Positions 12,436 through 24,007 of a DNA stretch of 64,000 nucleotides are shown piece by piece. The notes beneath the pieces are model-generated. The model worked only from the letters and a program-made list of their open reading frames with translations, was not told the DNA's origin and searched no databases. The translations under genes were made by a program, and so were the position numbers. The stretch is from Nereocystis luetkeana (lineage: Eukaryota > Sar > Phaeophyceae > Laminariales > Laminariaceae). The stretch is from contig JARUPZ010000009.1 in assembly GCA_031213475.1 (NCBI GenBank), forward strand, positions 7,907,601 through 7,971,600, given 5' to 3'. How positions within the stretch are numbered: position 1 is the stretch's first letter; each line of letters starts with the position of its first letter.

Positions 12436-14587
12436 TGTACCAGGCGCATGCTATGGGGTGGGGTTACACTACGATGAGTGAGGGGTGGGTGGGTGGGTTC
12501 GGACTTCGATGCGATGTGTGCTTCTACGGCAAATCGGAGAGCATGCGAGTTGCATGCAAGATAGATGCAAGTTGCAGCATGCGAGGAGATGCAAGTTGCA
12601 TGCAAGCTTGCATGCAACTGCTTCAATGAACGAAATAGGGCGCAATCTACATGCTTTTTGGGTAGGGCTGCTGGGGGGTGAGGGACGTACTCGAACTCGG
12701 ATGCGATGTCTTCTACGGCATGGTGGCACCTCATTTATTTGTGGTCCCGACGCTCCTCGCTTGGGTAGTTACATGCACCTCACCCAAAAACAGATTTTTG
12801 ATGAAAAAAAATGAAGTTAGCCCGACGACCTATCCGGCGATCGACTGCTAAGTTTTCACAGGGGTTCGATCGTTATTCAGCAATTCGTTTCCTCCACAAG
12901 AGCTAAAAGGATGCCACATAACGCCGAACTATTTTGCGGAAGGCCTCTCGACCAGATATTTTCTCGAAAACACCTGGCTATGTTCGTCGTCTTGGCAACC
13001 TGCCCGTCCTGAAAACAAATGGTTCGAGCGCTGACTAAACCATTCCCCCCGTGGCTTCGAACTCGCCGCTCTCTGTAGCATGTATCATACCACTAACGAT
13101 CTACCAGGTACAATATAGCAAATCTTTTAAAACCACGTATACTTCGCGTTCCAATGGTATAGCACATGCCTCACTGGTGAAGCACAGATATTTCGGAACA
13201 AAACGCGCTGCGAGTATCACTATTGCAGCGCGCCTCACAATGCAAGGGTCCGTCGCAAAGGGTAGAATGGTCCTTTTCGACAAGCGAGCTGAATGGCGAT
13301 ACTTTGCCACCCGAACGGCTGCCTGGTTGCTCGTCTCCACTACGGCTGTGGAAGCCTCGATGCTCCCTTCCCCCTGTCGTCTTGTTATTTGGCGCCGTAT
13401 ACATGGGGTCACACACTGGTTCTGTATAGCGTGTTTTGACTTCACCGCACCTCAAGGTGTGTCCTATAAGACTTGTACGTGTTGACTTACAGCAGTGTAC
13501 CGAATTCCAGCATCGCTCTCTGCTTGCCCCCCCAGTGTGTAATGTATTTGGCGTGCCTTGTAGAATATCGTCCCCATCACCACCACCACCTCCTCCACCA
13601 TCAGCGCCACCACCACCAGCACCACCACCACAAGCACTAAGATTGCCCGGATCAACCGGCAGCCAACTAGTACACGCCACAAACACAGGAGGAAGAAGGG
13701 GTTATAAGGGTGGGGGGGGTCCGGGCGGGGGGCGTACTTGTTTGCTACTTGCCTGTAATCACTTGGCCATTGACCACGCACCCCTTCCGAAGCGGAGCAC
13801 CCTTCTTGCCCCTCCTAGAGAAACAGCATTTGAGCGCTCATTACCTTTTTTTCCAGGCATATATATATATGAGCTGGGAGAGACGGGGGGGTGTCAGACG
13901 TCACGTGCGTATTTACCAAATTCTGAGCTTTGTGGTACCTTCCGCTCGCTTCGAGAGCAATAGCTCGTCCCTCCTGACATTTTAATGGCGACGCGGTGCC
14001 GGAGTAGACGCACTTGAAGACCGTCGTCAGCCGCGCCCGACGACCTCGACGAGGCCATGTAACAGAGCGCAGCAGTGTCGATCAACAACATGCGGCACGA
14101 CGCATCACGGCGCTTTTTTCCAGTTGGCGTGGCCTTTGTTTGCTGAGGATTACTGGGGGTCGTAGTAACAGCCCGGAGCGGAACAAGGCGGGTTGGTTCG
14201 TAAAACGTCGCGTTCTGCCTTCCTCATCCGCCCACCAAACATAGCTCGCAACCAGAGGGTCGTGTGCAATCGCTTCTCCTGCGGTGTGGCTGTCTCTCCT
14301 CTGGCCTTCTGCGTGCGTTTGTACGTGAATATCGGCAGGCATATGGGCGACGCACGCTGAAATAGGGGTGCAACGGACTTTCCGAGGCTTCCACACTTGT
14401 GGAACTCCCTATCTCACGCGAGGTCTAACCAAACGTCAATCGAGACGTGGGCCAATGCCGACGCGAGTCGACGAGGCAATAAATTGTCGAGGTCGTTTCC
14501 CGAGAACAAGGAAAAGGCACGAACCGTACTGGTGGGGGGGTGGAGGAGAGCCCGCCATGTGACCCCGCGGGTCTGACTTACGACTGC
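12436..14587. other. No recognisable gene; low-complexity tracts
   Basis: Contains GCATGC-rich near-palindromes at 12541-12620, a CCA/CCT trinucleotide tract at 13572-13640 and one TACCAGGTA site at 13102-13110. Open frames overlap on both strands with no recognisable domain. Confidence 0.4.
13102..13110. other. TACCWGGTA scar candidate
   Basis: Exact TACCAGGTA between ACGATC and CAATATAGC. No paralogous empty site is visible in the window. Confidence 0.5.
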
Positions 14588-14700
14588 TACGGGGGACCAT
14601 AGTGTATAGGACCTACGTTAAAAACGCAAACCTATCTATTCACGTGTAAGTACTTGAAATGTTTAAATAGTTGGTCCTGTATTCACTGTGGTTCCCCGTA
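14588..14700. mobile_element. MITE-T copy
   Basis: TACGGGGGACCATAGTGTAT ... CACTGTGGTTCCCCGTA, TA at both ends. The central part is diverged from other copies. Non-coding. Confidence 0.8.
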
Positions 14701-14848
14701 AGAGAACAGCCGGACGAAGAAAATAAAAGGGGAACAGAAAAAACAAAAAACAAAAAAGGAAAGGAAATGCCATGGGAAAGGCATACATACAACGACTATT
14801 AATAGAAATATAGTAAAAATACAAATGGCTTTCCAACGATACTATTAT

Positions 14849-14958
14849 TTCGCGGGGCCATACCTGGTAGTAAATAGGGCCTACAGTACACACGAAAACC
14901 TATCTATTTCGCTATTTTTACTAGCAGTATTTGGTCCTATTTACTATGGTCCCCCGTA
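14849..14958. mobile_element. MITE-T copy carrying a 7-bp scar
   Basis: Left arm CGCGGGGCCATACCTGGTAG, right arm TTTACTATGGTCCCCCGTA. The right arm predicts CCATAGTAAATAGG for the left arm; the left arm instead has CCATA, then CCTGGTA, then GTAAATAGG. The copy is 110 bp where intact copies are 103 bp, so exactly 7 bp are extra. Confidence 0.85.
14861..14869. other. TACCTGGTA scar with internal control
   Basis: The element's own opposite arm shows the pre-insertion state. The extra bases are CCTGGTA following a TA. Confidence 0.8.
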
Positions 14959-15125
14959 ACAACAGCAATATCCTCGGCTCCTTGAAGGATCCCCCGCCAG
15001 TCAGAAATGGTTCGGCCAACAAAAGGCACAGTACCCCTCTATCGCAGCACCCGGGTGGCGCCTGCCGGGCGACAGTGGTGCTGCCTTCTCACGGTCGGCT
15101 GTGCTCCAGGCGACAAAGAGCAGCT

Positions 15126-15229
15126 CCTCCTCATGCGTGCCACATGCCGCTTAATTTAGCGGTACGTCTTGGCGGAACCTCCTCATGCGTGCCACATGCC
15201 GCTTAATTTAGCGGTACGTCTTGGCGGAA
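15126..15229. repeat. 52-bp perfect tandem duplication
   Basis: CCTCCTCATGCGTGCCACAT... is repeated head to tail at 15126 and 15178 with no difference, so the duplication is recent. Each unit contains the inverted pair CCGCTTAATTTAGCGG. Confidence 0.9.
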
Positions 15230-15546
15230 CCTCCGCAGTAGGGGTGTATGCGCGGCTCCTGAGTTGAGACCAGGCAGCCCGATGCAGAGGTGAGCACTGC
15301 AGCCGGTGTAGAACCGACTGGTTAGTGTTCAACATTCAGCTCTCATAAGAGTATATATACGAAAGAAAATGGCGTTCAGCCATGTGTTGAAAAATGGTCT
15401 TCTCGCGTAACTGGCCAGGGTTTGGAGGAAGAGGAGGAGCAAGAGAACAATATCAAAGACAGGCGGAGCAAAGTGAAGCGAAGTGATGAAGTGTGCGTGT
15501 GTAAAGGCCAATCAATCACGGAGCTCTCAAGTCTCAAGACCCTTAT

Positions 15547-15649
15547 TACGGGGGACCATAGTTAATAGGACCTATGGTATACATACAAACCTATATATTT
15601 CACCATTTTTACTAACAATATTTGGTCCTCTTAACTATGGTCCCCCGTA
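15547..15649. mobile_element. MITE-T, reference-quality copy
   Basis: 103 bp with TA flanks: TACGGGGGACCATAGTTAAT ... TTAACTATGGTCCCCCGTA. Terminal arms of about 27 bp are almost perfect inverted repeats. The internal motifs ACCTATATATTT and ACTAACAATATTTGGTCC are shared with the copies at 10889 and 32896. Confidence 0.9.
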
Positions 15650-15975
15650 ATAGCTTGCCTGTAAAAAAACTCGAACTACAACATCTAAGCTGAATTAGAA
15701 ACGATATTATTGCGGGTTTCTGTCGCATGTAAGCATGTCTAAACCTGAGATAACGGATCCAACGGAGTTCCAACGTGTACACACCTGACACTGCGGGGAT
15801 TCCGTCAAGAGGTGACGAGCCTTCGAGTTACGTAGGTACTGCGTAGTCGCGAGCCGCCAGCATTATTATCAAGAAACGACAACGACTGACGTCGGGCTGC
15901 TGCGACACTGAGCTTCCCCACACAGGGCTGCGGCGATCATAACCATCTCCCCAGCGGCTGCTGCAGTACGAAGAA

Positions 15976-16575
15976 CAATAAAACAGCGGGCTTTTGGTGG
16001 ATGCTTCTTCGGGAGTGCTTGGGGAGGAGGACTGGGCCCTTGGGGTCGGAGGTGGCAGGGTTAGGGGTACGAGAAGTAAGAGTAGTAAAAATGTGAGGGG
16101 GAAAGGGTTGGAGGAGGTAGAAAATCTACAGAGAGAGCGAGACGGCAGGGGCTCTCTCATAGGTACTACCGATAGCAGTGTAGACCAGCAACACCGCACG
16201 ACCTTCTGCGCGTTGAAACATGCGTGTAGCGGTAATAAACCAGCCATTTCGATGGATAGCGGGTGTTTGGTAGATGATTCTTCGGGGGTGCTTAGGAAGG
16301 AGGACTGGGCCCTTGCGGTCGGAGGTGGCAGGGTTAGGGGTACGAGAAGTAACTGCAGAGGTATGTGGGGGGAAGGGTTGGAGAATAAGGTGGAAGAGCC
16401 GCAGGAAGAGCGAGACGGCAGGGACTCTCTCATAGGCACTACCGATAGCAGTGTAGACCAGCAACACCGCACGACCTTATGCGCGTTGAAACATGCGTGT
16501 AGCAGTAATAAAACAGCCATTTTGATGGACAGCGGGTTTTTGGTAGATGCTTCTTCGGGGGTGCTTAAGGAGGGG
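15976..16575. repeat. 273-bp tandem repeat, just over two units
   Basis: The sequence around GGATGCTTCTTCGGG starts at 15998, 16271 and 16544, a period of exactly 273 bp (91 codons). Internal differences include length-neutral indels, so the frame survives. Confidence 0.9.
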
Positions 16576-16620
16576 AGTGGTCGTTTTTTGGTGGACGAGA
16601 TGGAGGGATGTTGGTTGTAG
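15994..16620 (+). CDS. Tandem-repeat open frame, uncertain coding status
   Basis: A 208-codon frame made of a repeated 91-residue unit, including DSSVDQQHRTT and ERDGRGSLIGTT. The minus strand is also open across both units (15828-16520), with hydrophobic Leu/Ser/Pro-rich content. Because the period is a multiple of three, one open unit keeps the others open, so length alone is not evidence. No family recognised; it may be plain satellite DNA. Confidence 0.2.
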   Translation: MVDASSGVLGEEDWALGVGGGRVRGTRSKSSKNVRGKGLEEVENLQRERDGRGSLIGTTDSSVDQQHRTTFCALKHACSGNKPAISMDSGCLVDDSSGVLRKEDWALAVGGGRVRGTRSNCRGMWGEGLENKVEEPQEERDGRDSLIGTTDSSVDQQHRTTLCALKHACSSNKTAILMDSGFLVDASSGVLKEGSGRFLVDEMEGCWL

Positions 16621-17224
16621 TAGTCTTCATGAGCGTCACATCAGTTCTGATTTGTCGTAGGATACTGCCGCGCTTTTGTTCTGGAGAGTTCTTCACTTTC
16701 TGTTATTATTATAGTCAGTTATTAGAACAACACTACACATTGTCGGATGGCAAGCATAATAATAATAATAAAACGAACGACAAGAAGAGACTCTACTGCC
16801 AGAGCTGCCACGATTATCGCTATCGAGAGCTGCTTTGCTGGTAGCAATAACTGCACACAGTTACCACGATCGTGAAGACCTGGAGCTATTGCTACGTACG
16901 AACCATAAGTATACTACTGCTGCGCACCAGGTCCTGGTGAACCCTGGATAGTAGTGGGTAAGAGTGTGCTGCTGCTGCCGCAAAAATATCGCAACTAACT
17001 GTCGAAACGGTCATTCGAAGTGAGTGGCGAGGCGACTACTTTTTCGAGTACGAGTGAGTGCATTGGGTCGCACGGGGACCCCGTTTCGGTACGTTATAAT
17101 CGAAGGCGCGCGTGAGTGCAGTTTGATGAAGCTCATCTATCTATCTATGGGCCGTAGTTAATTATCGAAGGACCCTTTTCCCTAACGTGCCTGAATTTTA
17201 TGTACTTTTTTTGTCATACCTACC
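16621..17224. other. No recognisable gene
   Basis: T-rich and AAT-repeat stretches (about 16758-16775). No coding signal seen. Confidence 0.4.
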
Positions 17225-17460
17225 GTGGATCATATAATGTAAGTATTGGATTGGATGAGGCCTCCTGCGCCGGGCAGGAGGTCTCGTCTGGTATTTCCTC
17301 CCGCGCTGAGTAAAGTGGCGAATCACAAACTCTGCGCGGGGTTGGTACCCTCCCGGAAATTATCTGGGTATACAAGCCCAAGAATACTGTAGTATTCTTG
17401 CCGTGGAGCATTTAATGTAAGTAAAGTACTGGATTGGATGAGGCCTCCTGCGCCGGCGTG
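17225..17460. repeat. Direct repeat pair around TGGATGAGGCCTCCTGCGCC
   Basis: About 45 bp (TAATGTAAGTA ... GGATTGGATGAGGCCTCC) occurs at 17235-17270 and again at 17411-17454, about 180 bp apart. It sits just beyond the 3' end of the tyrosine-recombinase relic, so the pair may be that element's terminal or subterminal repeats. That link is inference. Confidence 0.5.
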
Positions 17461-17552
17461 TGGTCCCACCCATACTTCGTTACGCCTCCATTTAGATTGC
17501 CTTTCTTTGTAGTTGGCCGCTGGCCCGGGGCAGAGTTGTCTCGCTCAAACTT

Positions 17553-18140
17553 CTAGAACATGAACTCAGTCCTTACCCGCACACGCCGCAAAGCCCTTAA
17601 CTTTCTGAACTCCGGCGACAATGGCAGTTCGCTATCGTCCGCGTAGCTCTGGCCGCGTTTCTTCTTGCTACCCCGCGCTTGGTCCTCTCGAGGTAGCCTC
17701 GATGTAGTACTTAGCAACTGACTCTGTCGTCCTGCCACCAATTTTCATGATCTCGTCCACAGTCGTCCCGGCCAGGGATTTGCTGAGCGAGCCTCCCACT
17801 CGAAAGGAGTGCATCGTGAGGTGGTTCGGCAGGTCTGCCATTCACACATATATAGCTTTGCAGGTTCACCGTCATACGGGTCGCGGAGAGAGAGAAACGG
17901 CCCCGGCCACCTTCTGCCGTAGCAACGGGGAAGAGGTGCCCAGTGGTTAAGTCCCACCCAATCCGCTGTGCGGCAGAGATGTACCCCGTGCCCTAACATT
18001 CCTGATTTTTTCCTGGAGGTATCGTTCGGGCAGCTCTTGGGCAGCAGCTTTATTCTTCAGGTCCTCCTGCTTTGTTTTCCAACTGCTGTATATGTGACAA
18101 TGCTGAGCGTTCCAGATACCCTTGGTTCTTTCGCAAATTG
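17553..18140 (-). pseudogene. Decayed tyrosine-recombinase transposon gene (Crypton/DIRS/Ngaro type)
   Basis: Read on the minus strand across frame breaks, four blocks line up in order. Block 1 (about 18137-17990): WKTKQEDLKNKAAAQELPER. Block 2 (about 17986-17837): YISAAQRIGWDLTTGHLFPV followed by an SLSATRMTVNLQ helix. Block 3 (17836-17668): LTMHSFRVGGSLSKSLAGT, then DEIMKIGGRTTESVAKYYI. Block 4 (17675-17560): GSKKKRGQSYADDSELPLSP. HSFR (17811-17800) is the HxxR box and a Tyr of AKYYI (17709-17704) the likely nucleophile of tyrosine recombinases. Block 3 ends at a TAG, and at least three frame changes separate the blocks, so the gene is dead. Whether it was a DNA transposon (Crypton) or a YR retrotransposon cannot be told without its other domains. 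Confidence 0.75.
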
Positions 18141-18682
18141 GGACAGAGAGCCTCCGACTTTGTCACGAAATTCACGAATCGCAATATTCTGGAAAGTCTG
18201 GAAAGGAAGGTTTTCCGATATTATTGACGGCCCTAAGACTTGACGCGTGCTGATATAGGGGCAGCAACTAACGAATAATAAATAGTCCGAGGGTCTCCTT
18301 TTTCTTCGGACGTCCACGCATATCACCATATAATAAAGACATTCCAGTATTTGTTTTGTTTTTGGACAAGAAGAGGTGTAATAAGGCCCGACCCAACACA
18401 CATTCCCAAGGGCTTGTCACGTATACGTACACAACGGATCAGTACGTTGAAAACGCCAGTCCACCCCCATCGGGTGTGGCTCGACTTCATCAGCCTGCGA
18501 CAAGGGAAGGGGTGCACCTGCAACGTGTGTGAGGCTCCTTCCTCACTTAAGGAAGTCCATGTACATATGTCACGATGTACGTACATATGCCACCCCACAA
18601 AACGGATATTATAGTACGAAAAGCGTTAGGCTTGCCACTAACAAACACTCCTGGGACCTCAGAGGAGGGGCATTTACGCCAG

Positions 18683-18773
18683 CCCTTTTAGAACCGCGGT
18701 CCCCCGCTTAGGGGACAACGCCAGTCAAATTATAAGCAGTTTGTCCTGAAGACGGGGCTGCAGTCCTGAAGGG
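18683..18773. repeat. MITE-P copy
   Basis: CCCTTTTAGAACCGCGGTCC ... CTGCAGTCCTGAAGGG, 91 bp. Ends slightly mutated. Confidence 0.8.
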
Positions 18774-19841
18774 ATTTACACAAAAAGCGACGATTACACA
18801 GCAGCACCGGTCCGTGCGTGACTGTGGGGATGATATTCTGCAACGCGACGGTGTCCGAGTCGCAACGCAAGCATCCCCACGACACATGGGCGCGACATGA
18901 TCCTACCCTTGCCGGATTTTGCCGTCACGCTGCTCGTATTGTAGGCGGCTGACAACACCAAAACCCTTATCAACCATGGTTTTGGTCGCTATGCAGGGGT
19001 CCCCAACGGGCTACCAGCTAACAACCTGGTGGGCAGGCACCCCCGTGGCCCGATGTTGATGATCTCACACTTTTAATAGTTAACTTCTCTGAAATAAATC
19101 CTGTCTGTGGCCACAAAAACAGGCTGTAGCAAAGAACATGCATCTCGACGGGAGAAAACAAACGGGTACGAAATAGTGCGCACGGCAGTGCCTCACCAGT
19201 CCGTGAGGGAAATGGGCCTATACGCGTAAGTCTAAATCAAAGCTACTGCATGCAGTAAGCTACTGCATGCAGTACCACTGTGCAAGGAGAATGTTGGGGT
19301 AGTTATCTTGTTCGAGAAGCCCCATCTCGATCCTAAACATTTCGGCCGTGAAACGGTGCTACTACCCTTCCTATATCCTAATAGCACGCGTCTTTGTTCG
19401 GACGAGAGAGGCCCCTGCCAGGGTCAGAAACAAAAAAAAGAATGAACATGCAGTAGTAAATGTTGCTCCTGTCGTAGGGTAGACCGATGTAATAACTGGT
19501 ATTTAATTCTTAGGTGAATTGAAGCAGGGTGTACCGCCAAAAGATGATAAGGTATGATATGATTCTACAAGTACGTAATAATTTGGATTAATTATTTGTC
19601 GCGAGGCATAACGACCGCCGCCCGCATGCATCAGGCAAACTAACCAAAGAATGTATGTATGTGCTCCGTGCACAGGTAATCATTGCATTTTTTATTACTG
19701 ATAAGTGACTTCGCGTACTGCTGTATATACATTCACACCCCCGGTAATCCACCAATCCACCGCCATGGGTAAGACCCCTACAAGAAAAAAATAACTCAAG
19801 GCCTGCTCACGAGTCTGAGTAAAAAAACCTCGCGGGTCAGA
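18774..19841. other. No recognisable gene; one tandem palindrome
   Basis: TACTGCATGCAGTA, a perfect 14-bp palindrome, occurs twice at 19246-19259 and 19263-19276. Otherwise no domain or splice-supported exon seen. Confidence 0.4.
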
Positions 19842-19980
19842 TCAGTCGGGTCGAGTAGTAACTCTCGACCCGACCCGACTCGACCCTACCCGACCCGACC
19901 CGACCCTACCCGACCCGACTCCACCCGACCCGACTCGACTCGACTCGACCCCCGCGGACCCTATCTGACCCGTTCGATTC
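19842..19980. repeat. (CGACC)n degenerate pentanucleotide array
   Basis: ACCCGACCCGACTCGACCCT-type repeats over about 100 bp. Low complexity. Confidence 0.85.
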
Positions 19981-21599
19981 AAAACATTTCGTGGCCCACC
20001 CGCGGGGAGGGCCATAACCCGTGTAAAAGAACCCTGAAAACAATAAGCGGTAGTAAGTGCACCTCACCGACAGCTATCAAAACTATCAATACGTGACTAA
20101 GAAGGAAGAGGCTCTGCTGCTGCCCGTGTGCCCGTGAGGTTTCCGCAGGCCACTGAGAACGTCATTTGAAGGGGCGCTATAAAAAACACGCTCCTCTGTG
20201 CGTTCACATCCGGTCCTCGAGGACTACTACGAGCGGCAGGACAGAAGGCACGCGGCTGCCTGTGTATCCTCCAGATTCTCGCTGGCTACCTGCCGAGCAC
20301 CTTCTCTGCACGAGGACCACTACGTACGCGCGGTAGGACACGCATAGGTTGGTCATCCACTGAAAGTATACCGCCTGAGCTCCGCGTCGGTCATCACCGT
20401 CCGCCCTCGCACGGCGGCCGCGGCAAGCAAGAGAGCGCGGCTTCCCTCGTCTGCGGTCGAGATCAACACCCTGACGTTTTTGGTTCGGCTGCCCTCAACG
20501 AAATAACCGCGTCGCCGCCTCCCTCCTCGCGCTGGAACCGACCATCACAGGGAGGTCGTGACACGGATGCGCGCACAGAGGTGACAGCCCAGCCCACAGA
20601 GCAAGGGCGCTTGCGTTTTTGTGTGCTCGCCTCTGATGTGCGGTTGCGAGCGTGTTTACATGTGCGTCCCCGTGTACGTACGTACGTACGTACGTACGTA
20701 CGTGCGTAGGTATGTAAAGAGGAAGGAGCCCACATCGGCACGAATTCCAGGTACGGCTACTACGGCTGTACGGCCCTGCGCGCGAGCAACAGTGCCCTCT
20801 ATTTTCGAAGCGAGCGGCTACGGAGAGAACGGGTGCCCGCATTTTTTGTACTTCCACGTACATGCACACATACGGCTGGATAAGAAAGAAAGGTGTTTGG
20901 GTCGCCCATTTTAGGCGCGGCTACCAAAGAAGGGGAGGGGCTGTTCATGCCCGCCTACACCAACGTACACCTAAATAGTGCTAGAAACGTTCCCACTCCT
21001 ATTTCCACTTGCGGCAACAACAACAACAACAACAACAAAATGGGTGTGCTCGACTCCGTCACGTATATATATATGCGTAATACTCTCCCCGTATGCGGAC
21101 TAGACATCGTTTGAGATGGAAAGACTTCCCCGAGCCCCCCGAAGCAAAACCCAGATCGCCTCCCCCCCTCTACCTACTACACACCACTCCTGGCCTACCG
21201 CATACTTTTCTCGCCGGCGAACTACAGTAAGGCGCTGCCCGCAGGAGGGTGCTGCCACCAAGCCACGGACTACCAAGTAGTACCAAACCAAATCTGGGAC
21301 ATTTTACCGCACATAGTGAGGTGTGCACACCGTGTAACACGAGGGATAGCGCACTCTTTCTGATGAATTTCCGAGAAATTTCGGGAACGTTCCTGAACAT
21401 ACTCCGGGGCGATTTTCTGCCAGAGCAACGGGGGCGTGCACAGACGACGATAAGCAGCAGATTATAGGTTTGGAAAACAACCCGACATTCGATATATTTG
21501 CAAACACAATGCAACGCTCCCGAGGCATCCTGCCATCTCACTTCACCGTTGCGGGGGAAAAATCGGCTTCGAATACGATCGTCCCAGCGGATGCGTTAC
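19981..21599. other. No recognisable gene; (CGTA)n tract
   Basis: (CGTA)n at about 20674-20706 and a CAA run at 21015-21037. Open frames without recognisable domains. Confidence 0.4.
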
Positions 21600-22100
21600 C
21601 TTCTGCGTGTTACAGCCGGGTACCATTCCTGGTTATGCTCGGTGAAACGCGTGATGGATACCCGGGTGGATACCCCGGTATGTCGTAAGTGCCCTACCTG
21701 ATTATGTTCAGTCATAAGCGGGCAGATACACGGGTGGATGCCCAGGTACATCAAGAGCACCATACCCGGTTACCTTCGGTCCTACGAGGGCATACAACCG
21801 GGTGGATACCCACGTACCAGGTACATCGAGAGCGCGGTACCCGGTTATGTTCGGCCATACGCGGGTAGATACCCGGATGGATACCCAAGTATATCGAGAG
21901 CATCCTACCTCATTATGTTCCGTCATACGAGGGTAGATACTCGGGTGGATACCCAGCTACATCAAGAGCACCACACCCGGTTATCTTCGGTCCTATGTGG
22001 GTATACAAGCCGGTGGATACCCAGGTACATCGAGAGTACCGTACCTGGTTCTGTTCGGTCACGCGCGGCTAGATATTCGGGGGAGTACCTAAGGTTTATC
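21600..22100. repeat. 68-bp minisatellite, about seven units
   Basis: Corresponding points in GGTGGATACCCAGGTACATC lie at 21672, 21740, 21808, 21883, 21951 and 22019, giving spacings of 68, 68, 75, 68 and 68. The single 75-bp unit contains TACCAGGTA at 21815-21823, so its extra 7 bp are the inserted CCAGGTA. Confidence 0.9.
21815..21823. other. TACCAGGTA scar in one minisatellite unit
   Basis: Neighbouring units read ACCCARGTACATCGAG; this one reads ACCCACGTA, CCAGGTA, CATCGAG. A clean 7-bp insertion after TA, verified by unit length. Confidence 0.8.
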
Positions 22101-22256
22101 GAGAGTATATGCTGTACTAAACACAATCCTCCCTACCTCCAGGCCAGGCCTTGGTTTACTGCGTCTACATTTTCCCGGAAGAATACAACAAACGCTACAG
22201 ATTGCCCGCGAGTATGTGCCCGGGTACACCGAGAGCCTATACCCGGATACGTCTAG

Positions 22257-22876
22257 AGTAACCCCCCCCCCAAAATAAAAAGTGCTGCACGCTTCCCCCC
22301 CCCCGTTCCTTCCCTCCTCGCCGCCCAAACGCCTGACTCGCGGGCACAAGCGGCTGATCTATTATTTGTCGCCTACCAATATCACGATGCTTCGTACTTC
22401 TTGTCTCGTATCGATCTGCGCGCCAGGAGGATAAGGACCGCGCCTATCACACGCACAAAAAAGCGTAGGAGAGCATGTGAGAAGGACGGCGCGGGGTATA
22501 GGGGGGGGGGAGGGGGGGTGGTGAACGGGGCGAACGACAAAACATTCAAGAAAAATAGGCGAAAGTGAAAAAAGATGTCACAATTTACACACCACCAGTA
22601 AGCTGATTGCTCCCGTCGAGTTTTGCTACTTGCTGTTGTACGAGTACGCACCGCATGCCGCCTTATCCTGTACAGGGGCGACGCCACCGTCTTCGAAGAA
22701 GCTCCTCAATTGAGGAGCTCCGTCAAAACATCACACACGCCAAAAAAAGAAGAAAAAAAAAAAAACGAATTGGACCCTTTCTAGTACCGCACCTCCGTTT
22801 GGCAAGAAGCTCCTCAATTGCTCCGCGAAACATCACCCACGAAAGCAAAACCCCGACGGACTTTGACCCTTTCTAT
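22257..22876. other. No recognisable gene; homopolymer tracts
   Basis: C- and G-runs near 22260-22310 and 22500-22520, and an A-run near 22752. AAGAAGCTCCTCAATTG occurs twice (22698 and 22806). Nothing coding recognised. Confidence 0.4.
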
Positions 22877-22981
22877 TACGGGGGACCATAGTAAATAGGA
22901 CAAAAATATTGTTCGTAAAAAAAAGCGAAATATATCGTTTTTAGTCTGTACCGTAGGTCCTATTTAATATGGCCCCCCGTA
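22877..22981. mobile_element. MITE-T copy (reverse orientation)
   Basis: TACGGGGGACCATAGTAAAT ... TTTAATATGGCCCCCCGTA with TA at both ends. The interior is the reverse complement of the 15547 copy (AGCGAAATATATCG). 105 bp. Confidence 0.9.
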
Positions 22982-23078
22982 TGATTAACAGCACTGCAAA
23001 TATACATGTGCCTACATTTCGACTCTACTCGTAATGATTTCAAGTGGTTAGTTAGTCCCCACAACGGGAGAGGGCCAC

Positions 23079-23171
23079 CCCTTCTAGGACCGCAGTCCCG
23101 TTGTGCGGACAAACCCCTTACATTTTGTGAGTACTTTGTCCCCCAAAACGGGACAGCGGCCCTGAAAAGGG
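23079..23171. repeat. MITE-P copy
   Basis: CCCTTCTAGGACCGCAGTCC ... GACAGCGGCCCTGAAAAGGG, about 93 bp. Confidence 0.8.
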
Positions 23172-23384
23172 TGAATCATTCCTTTTTTTTTAGATGGGAA
23201 CCAGACCCCTCAGGGCATACAAGCAAACCGGGTAGGTCTCGAAAAACCAAGCTCGCCGCAGTGTCAAAATCACAACGAGCGTATCCAGCCAGGCGATTGG
23301 CGAGGCGTGCAGCCGTGTGGAAGGCTCGAACGCCGCCACGAGAGCAGCAACTCCGCGCGATGGAGCGGGGGGCGCCGAAAGCGG

Positions 23385-23575
23385 TGTCTTCGTCGATGCC
23401 GCTCTACAGTTTACGGTACCTACCGCACGAGGCCCGTCTGATAGGCCGGTGATTTTCGTCGAGCAGCGCTACAGGTTCAGGGTACCTACCACGCGAGGCC
23501 CGTTTCGTAGCCGGTGTCTAGGTCGAGCTTTACAATACAATTTCGGGTCCCGCGCGAGGTACGTTTGATAGCCGG
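23385..23575. repeat. Three-unit degenerate tandem repeat (~68 bp)
   Basis: GGTACCTACCRCRCGAGGCC segments followed by GATAGCCGGT recur at about 23418, 23478 and 23548. Low copy, diverged. Confidence 0.6.
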
Positions 23576-23903
23576 TACTGCGCCCGAAAACGCCCATATC
23601 ATATCCCATAACAATCAGACGTATTTTGGCCAAAATGCGCCACGACCCCTATCATGGCAACGCTACTGTGAAAGCCACGGGGGGGCGTTGGGGCGGGAGG
23701 CACACCTCTCCCTCTACCCCCTTTGGAATGACACGCGGCACCAAAGCAAGACGAGGACACCCGTTGCGTGATCCCAGCCGTCTGCCAGCAGCAGCGTCAA
23801 CGCCCAGCCGGAGCGCGGGGGGGCAATCGAAACGCTGCGCCCATCATCGTGCCGTATGAGTGGCGTTGCAACTCGGACACCAAAATTTGCAGCATCCCCT
23901 CTT

Positions 23904-24007
23904 TACGGGGGACCATACCAAATAGGACCAAATATTGTCGGTGAAAAATAGCGAAATATATAGGTTCTTGTGCGTACCGTAGGTCCTATTTAATATGGTC
24001 CCCCGTA
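23904..24007. mobile_element. MITE-T copy (reverse orientation)
   Basis: TACGGGGGACCATACCAAAT ... TTTAATATGGTCCCCCGTA, TA at both ends, 104 bp. Closely matches the 22877 copy inside. Confidence 0.9.

Noticed and set aside
20463..20914. Open frames around 20.5-20.9 kb
   Set aside because: Driven by the (CGTA)n tract, open on both strands, no domain.
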